This document shows, in pieces, positions 60,526 to 64,000 of a DNA stretch of 64,000 nt. The DNA comes from UBA7985 sp038141425 (GTDB lineage Bacteria; Pseudomonadota; Alphaproteobacteria; UBA7985), in assembly GCA_038141425.1 (NCBI GenBank), contig JAYQIC010000011.1, positions 1 to 64,000 on the forward strand, in the 5' to 3' direction. Within the stretch, counting starts at the first letter, position 1; each line of letters begins with the position of its first letter. The notes beneath the pieces are model-generated. The model worked only from the letters and a program-made list of their open reading frames with translations. It did not search any database and had not been told where the DNA came from. The position numbers and the translations under genes were made by a program.

Positions 60526-60999
60526 ATGGAAAAGTTTCCCCTGACCAAAGAAGGTTTCGAGCAGCTCGAAGTGCGGCTGAAGCACCTCAAGTCGGTCGAG
60601 CGACCTGCGATCATTCAGCAGATCGCCGAGGCCCGTGAACACGGCGACCTGTCGGAGAACGCGGAGTACCACTCAGCCCGGGAGAAGCAGGGTTTCATCG
60701 AGGGTGAGATTGCCAACCTCGAGGGTACGATTTCCCGCGCGGAGGTGTTCGACGTGGCGACGTTGTCGGGCTCGTCGGTGGTCTTTGGTGCGACCGTCGG
60801 TCTGGTCGATGAGGAAACAGAGGAAGAGGTGACCTACCAGATTGTTGGTGACCTCGAGGCTGACCTGAAAGCGGGCAAGATCTCTGTGTCCTCGCCGTTG
60901 GCACGGGCGCTGATCGGCAAGGAAGTCGGCGCATCGGCAGAGGTGAATACCCCCAAGGGAACCCGCTACTACGAGATTGAGAAGATCTCGTTCGTCTAG
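60526..60999 (+). CDS. greA: Transcription elongation factor GreA
   Basis: 157 residues, intact. Coiled-coil N-terminal domain (LTKEGFEQLEVRLKHLKSVERPAII, AREHGDLSENAEYHSAREKQGFIEG) with the acidic tip Asp-Glu, then the C-terminal FKBP-like domain (VDEETEEEVTYQIVG, ISVSSPLARALIGKEVG). It rescues backtracked RNA polymerase by stimulating transcript cleavage. Probably in one unit with carB. Confidence 0.98.
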   Translation: MEKFPLTKEGFEQLEVRLKHLKSVERPAIIQQIAEAREHGDLSENAEYHSAREKQGFIEGEIANLEGTISRAEVFDVATLSGSSVVFGATVGLVDEETEEEVTYQIVGDLEADLKAGKISVSSPLARALIGKEVGASAEVNTPKGTRYYEIEKISFV

Positions 61000-61009
61000 A
61001 TGAAGCAGC

Positions 61010-61170
61010 GATTGCGCGCTCGGGCCTTGGCCGCTTCGCGGCCGTTGGCCCTCCCACGCGCAACCAAACGGACACGCCGGCTTCGCCCAGCGTGACTTTT
61101 TTGTATTCGCCCGTTGCGCGGGGGAGATTTGTAAGCCGCGAAGCGGCGTCAAATCGAGCCCGCAACCACA
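61010..61170. repeat. Mosaic palindromic intergenic repeat, copy B
   Basis: After greA. Contains GGCCGC-TTC-GCGGCC (about 61028-61042) and block Y (GAGATTTGTAAGCCGCG, GCCGC-GAA-GCGGC and TCAAATCGAGC) at about 61123-61158, in the same orientation as copies A and C. Block X is not recognisable here. No gene is supported; a stretch without gene continues to 61333 and should hold the promoter of the next gene. Confidence 0.75.
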
Positions 61171-61333
61171 TTTGTGGCCACCCCCTGTGCGCCCGTGCCC
61201 CTAACCAAGACCACACCGACATCCCATGTCAGGTACAGCTTCAGTCGTTATTGCAAGCCCAGGCACCTGCGCATCCAAGCGCTAGGGGCGCTGGCTTGGG
61301 CAAAGATCACCATCACCGCAGGAGAACAGCAGC

Positions 61334-62304
61334 ATGGGACTTCTTGTTGACGGCAAATGGGTCGACCAGTGGTACGACACCAAATCCACCGGAGGACGGT
61401 TCAAACGCAAGGCCTCTGCCTTCCGGGACTGGATACACGCCGACGGCAGCACGGCCTTTGCTCCGGAAAGCGGGCGCTATCACCTTTACGTCTCCTACGC
61501 CTGCCCGTGGGCGCATCGGACCCTGATCTACCGGCATCTGAAAGGTCTGGAAGACCACATCTCCGTCTCGGTGGTGAACCCGATCATGCTCGAGCATGGC
61601 TGGACCTTCGAAGCCGGTGAAGGCGTCGTGCCGGACCCGATCCACGGTGCCGAATTCTGCATCAGATCTACACGGCTGCCAAAGCGGATTACAGCGGGCG
61701 GGTGACCGTGCCTGTGCTCTGGGACCGTCAGAACGGCACGATCGTCAGCAACGAAAGCTCTGAGATCATCCGCATGTTCGACGAAGCGTTCGGTGCGTTC
61801 ACCGGCAAGGCGCCAGCTTACCGACCTGCAGACCTCGTGGACGAGATCGACGCGCTCAACGAGCGCATTTATTCCGGCTTCAACAACGGCGTGTACAAGG
61901 CGGGCTTTGCGACGTCGCAGGCCGCCTACACCGAGGAGGTGTCCCGACTGTTCGAGGTTCTTGACGAGATGGAAGAGCGGCTGGCGACCCGCCGCTATCT
62001 CACGGGTGAGCGCGTCACCGAGGCCGACTGGCGGTTCCTGCCGACCTTGCTGCGCTTTGATCCGGTGTACGTCGGACACTTCAAGTGCAACCTGCGGCGG
62101 ATTGTCGACTATCCCAATATCCAAAACTACATGCTCGACCTGGTGCAGGGCCATGGCCTGATCGACACCTTCAACCTCGACCACGTGAAGCGGCATTACT
62201 ACGTCTCTCACACCAGCATCAACCCTACCCAGGTGGTGCCAGAAGGACCCGTCATCGACCTGACAGCACCGCATGACAGGGACCGATTGCCCCGGGCGGC
62301 CTGA
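61334..62304 (+). CDS. Glutathione S-transferase, Xi type (glutathionyl-hydroquinone reductase-like) (frameshifted)
   Basis: About 323 residues. Starts MGLLVDGKWVDQWYDTKSTGGRF, a Xi-class N-terminus. The redox motif CPWAHR in YVSYACPWAHRTLIYRHLKGLE identifies glutathionyl-hydroquinone reductases (YqjG/PcpF type). They reduce glutathione-substituted hydroquinones, including products of chlorinated phenol metabolism. A missing C near 61658 splits the frame; corrected reading gives LHQIYTAAKADYSGRVTVPVLWDRQ, then SSEIIRMFD and the helical C-terminal domain RYLTGERVTEADWRFLPTLLRFDPVY. It starts after a GGAGAA ribosome site. Confidence 0.9.
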
Positions 62305-62347
62305 CAGGTTACACCTCGCTCAACCCGCTTTGGCCCGTTGACGAGGA

Positions 62348-62554
62348 ATGCCCCATGGCTTCGAAAACCCGCTCGAGATTTCGATGAAGGACACCATCAC
62401 CGCCCTGCTTTGGGTCGTGATCCTGGCTGTCGTGCTATTCATGCTGTTCGTGATGAAGTGGACCCTGCTCCCGATCGCCGTCTTTGGCCTCGGCGCCGTT
62501 CTTTCAGCCTTCATCGCAGCTTGGGGTTCGAGCGACATCAACAAGATGCGCTGA
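62348..62554 (+). CDS. Small predicted membrane protein
   Basis: 68 residues (or 56 if started at ATG 62384). Two hydrophobic stretches, TALLWVVILAVVLFMLFVM and LLPIAVFGLGAVLSAFIAA, suggest two membrane helices. No family recognised; the start is uncertain because the ribosome site is very close to the first ATG. It lies 43 bp after the glutathione transferase gene on the same strand. Confidence 0.55.
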   Translation: MPHGFENPLEISMKDTITALLWVVILAVVLFMLFVMKWTLLPIAVFGLGAVLSAFIAAWGSSDINKMR

Positions 62555-62574
62555 CTGCGCAGCGTTTGGCCTCG

Positions 62575-62910
62575 TCCGGCGAAGCGCGGTCGCAACCGTA
62601 GGCGTTTTGAGCGTAAAGGCGCAACGCTCACAGCGAAGCGTTTTGAGCGTAAAGTAAAGGATGTGGCGCGACGCCTTGGCGAAGACCGCGAAGCGGTCGA
62701 GACAAGGTCGGCGCAACTTCTTTCCGTACCCACTCAACACGCTGCGCTTTGAGTGTCGTATCAGTTCACACTCAACACGCTCCGCCTTGAGTGTCGGTCC
62801 ATCAATGATCTCCAACACGCTCAAAGGCGAAGCCGTGTTGAGCGCAAAACAAAGAAGTTGCGCGTGGGAGATTTGTAAGCCGCGAAGCGGCGTCAAATCG
62901 AGCGCGCCAC
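62575..62910. repeat. Mosaic palindromic intergenic repeat, copy C
   Basis: Holds block X as a reverse complement of copy A (CTCAACACGCTCCGC, GGTCCATCAATGATCTCCAAC, GACCGCGAAGCGGTC, about 62660-62835), then block Y (GAGATTTGTAAGCCGCG to TCAAATCGAGC, about 62868-62902) in the same orientation as copy A. Also several GCGTTTTGAGCGTAAAG repeats at about 62602-62655. No gene is supported. Confidence 0.75.
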
Positions 62911-62929
62911 CACGGACTGCGCCTTCAAG

Positions 62930-63406
62930 TCAGGCCATCGGCACAGGCACAGAAGGCTTGCGGTCCGAGCGTCGGATACAGATCGCCGTCTTGACGTTCT
63001 TCACGTTGGGGGCCGAGGTCAGGTGGCTGATGATGAAGGCGTTAAGCTCATCCACCGACGGCGCCATCACCTTCAGAATAAAGTCGTCTTCCCCCATCAG
63101 CATGTGGCACTCTCGGACATTTGCCCAGGACCGAACCAGCGCTTCAAAAGCGCGCAGGTCGCTCTCGGCCTGGCTGATCAGACCCACGTGGCAGAATGCC
63201 GTGACCTCATAGCCGATCAGGTCGGGGGCCAGCTCCGCATGGTAGCCGTGGATGTAGCCCGACTCCTCGAGCGCCCGCACCCGCCGCAGGCAAGGCGGCG
63301 GCGAAATACCGACCCGTTCGGCCAGCGCCACGTTGGTGATCCGGCCCTCATCACGGAGAATGCGCAGGATCTTGAGATCAACGGCGTCAAGGGTAGCGCG
63401 GGGCAT
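62930..63406 (-). CDS. Lrp/AsnC-family transcriptional regulator
   Basis: About 158 residues from ATG 63406 (preceded by GAGAG; TTG 63421 is a longer option). The helix-turn-helix is ILRILRDEGRITNVALAERVGISPPPCLRRVRALEESGYI, and the AsnC/RAM domain contains LMGEDDFILKVMAPSVDEL. Divergent from trxB, as in many alphaproteobacteria, where the Lrp protein is thought to respond to amino acids. Intact. Confidence 0.94.
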   Translation of the reverse strand: MPRATLDAVDLKILRILRDEGRITNVALAERVGISPPPCLRRVRALEESGYIHGYHAELAPDLIGYEVTAFCHVGLISQAESDLRAFEALVRSWANVRECHMLMGEDDFILKVMAPSVDELNAFIISHLTSAPNVKNVKTAICIRRSDRKPSVPVPMA

Positions 63407-63627
63407 GGTGGCTCTCAGCAATTTTCATTATTCCATGACCCAATATCAGAAAGGAAATTTCTGTCGAATGTAATTTTCCTTCAAAATACCCATAATGTGG
63501 ATTTTGTGTTCTCGACCCCCTTGCGATAGCCTCGTGGCCGATGTTTTGTCGTGCTCCGCGCGTTGGAAAGCCCCCATGACCGGGCGATCCACCGCGCGCC
63601 GTTCTACCTGAGAAGGACCCCTGCCCC
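63407..63627. promoter_or_regulatory. Divergent promoter region of lrp and trxB
   Basis: 221 bp. AT-rich around 63420-63500 with ATAATG-like -10 candidates. It should hold both promoters and possibly Lrp binding sites. No individual site is certain. Confidence 0.4.
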
Positions 63628-64000
63628 ATGTCACAGTCGAACCACCGCCGCATGATCATTCTGGGCTCGGGCCCCGCGGGCTACACGGCCGCGGTCTACG
63701 CGGCCCGCGCGGCGCTCAAGCCGATGCTGCTGCAGGGGTTGCAGCCGGGCGGACAGCTGTCGATCACCACCGACGTGGAGAACTACCCCGGCTTCGCCGA
63801 AGCCATCCAGGGGCCGTGGCTGATGGAGCAAATGAAGGCCCAGGCCGAGAACGTCGGCACCGAGATGGTGTTCGACACCGTCGCGTCGGTGGATCTGGAA
63901 AACCGGCCCTTCACCCTGACCTGCGAGTCCGGCGCGGTCTGGACCTGCGACACGCTGGTGATCTGCACCGGGGCGCAGGCCAGGTGGCTGGGGCTGGACA
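63628..64000 (+). CDS. trxB: Thioredoxin reductase (partial, runs off the window)
   Basis: First 124 residues of thioredoxin reductase: FAD motif IILGSGPAGYTAAVYAARA, QPGGQLSITTDVENYPGF and VICTGAQARWLGL. The CxxC redox motif lies beyond the window end. Start ATG 63628 behind AGAAGGA. It passes electrons from NADPH to thioredoxin. Confidence 0.96.
   Translation, partial: MSQSNHRRMIILGSGPAGYTAAVYAARAALKPMLLQGLQPGGQLSITTDVENYPGFAEAIQGPWLMEQMKAQAENVGTEMVFDTVASVDLENRPFTLTCESGAVWTCDTLVICTGAQARWLGLD

Overview
This window looks like a piece of chromosome from a GC-rich alphaproteobacterium, probably Rhodospirillales-like and plausibly marine. The clues are the order hslU/hslV next to hisB-hisH-hisA-hisF-hisE, the run hisS-prfA-prmC-DUF4167-clpB (DUF4167 is essentially alphaproteobacterial), the long acidic sigma-70 factor, and the divergent lrp/trxB pair. 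The species cannot be named from the sequence alone.

Layout. Positions 1 to about 23,484 form an accessory region that I read as a genomic island. A tyrosine recombinase gene (731-1864) lies just inside a 16-bp sequence (558-573) that exactly repeats the 3' end of an intact tRNA-Ser(CGA) gene (23471-23560, minus strand; repeat copy 23469-23484). A decayed second integrase lies outside the left repeat. The island carries: a xylose-type ABC transporter (xylF-xylH-xylG) with a divergent ROK repressor; a di-haem cytochrome/CRTAC1 pair; a truncated LysR gene; a ThDP-dependent enzyme with a divergent Lrp regulator; and a seven-gene minus-strand cluster. That cluster holds a tripartite tricarboxylate transporter (tctC-tctB-tctA), an isocitrate-lyase/PEP-mutase-family lyase, a class III CoA-transferase, a CitE-like lyase and a fused, cytoplasmic reductive dehalogenase-reductase. 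A LysR regulator is read divergently from it. I know of no description of this combination; it looks like a complete import, activation, cleavage and dehalogenation route for an unknown halogenated organic acid.

From 23.5 kb onward the window is mostly housekeeping: rplU-obgE-proB-proA (with no rpmA between rplU and obgE), DUF1643, hslU/hslV, the histidine operon with an embedded GNAT acetyltransferase, a HIT protein, a RodZ-like protein, hisS-prfA-prmC, DUF4167, clpB, an M23 peptidase, a pseudouridine synthase, L-asparaginase, a CAU tRNA, an MscS channel, rpoD-dnaG, an EamA permease, yqeY, carA-carB, greA, a glutathionyl-hydroquinone-reductase-type GST, lrp and the start of trxB. Three intergenic stretches (49.55-50.0, 61.0-61.17 and 62.57-62.91 kb) share a mosaic of palindromic repeats.

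Caution on quality. About thirty-five genuine-looking frames are broken by indels, mostly single bases in short homopolymers. They include indispensable genes (dnaG, carB, prfA, clpB, hisH, proB). This strongly suggests sequencing error, so split genes are reported here as single loci over their full extent. Real decay is argued only for the left integrase remnant and the LysR fragment.
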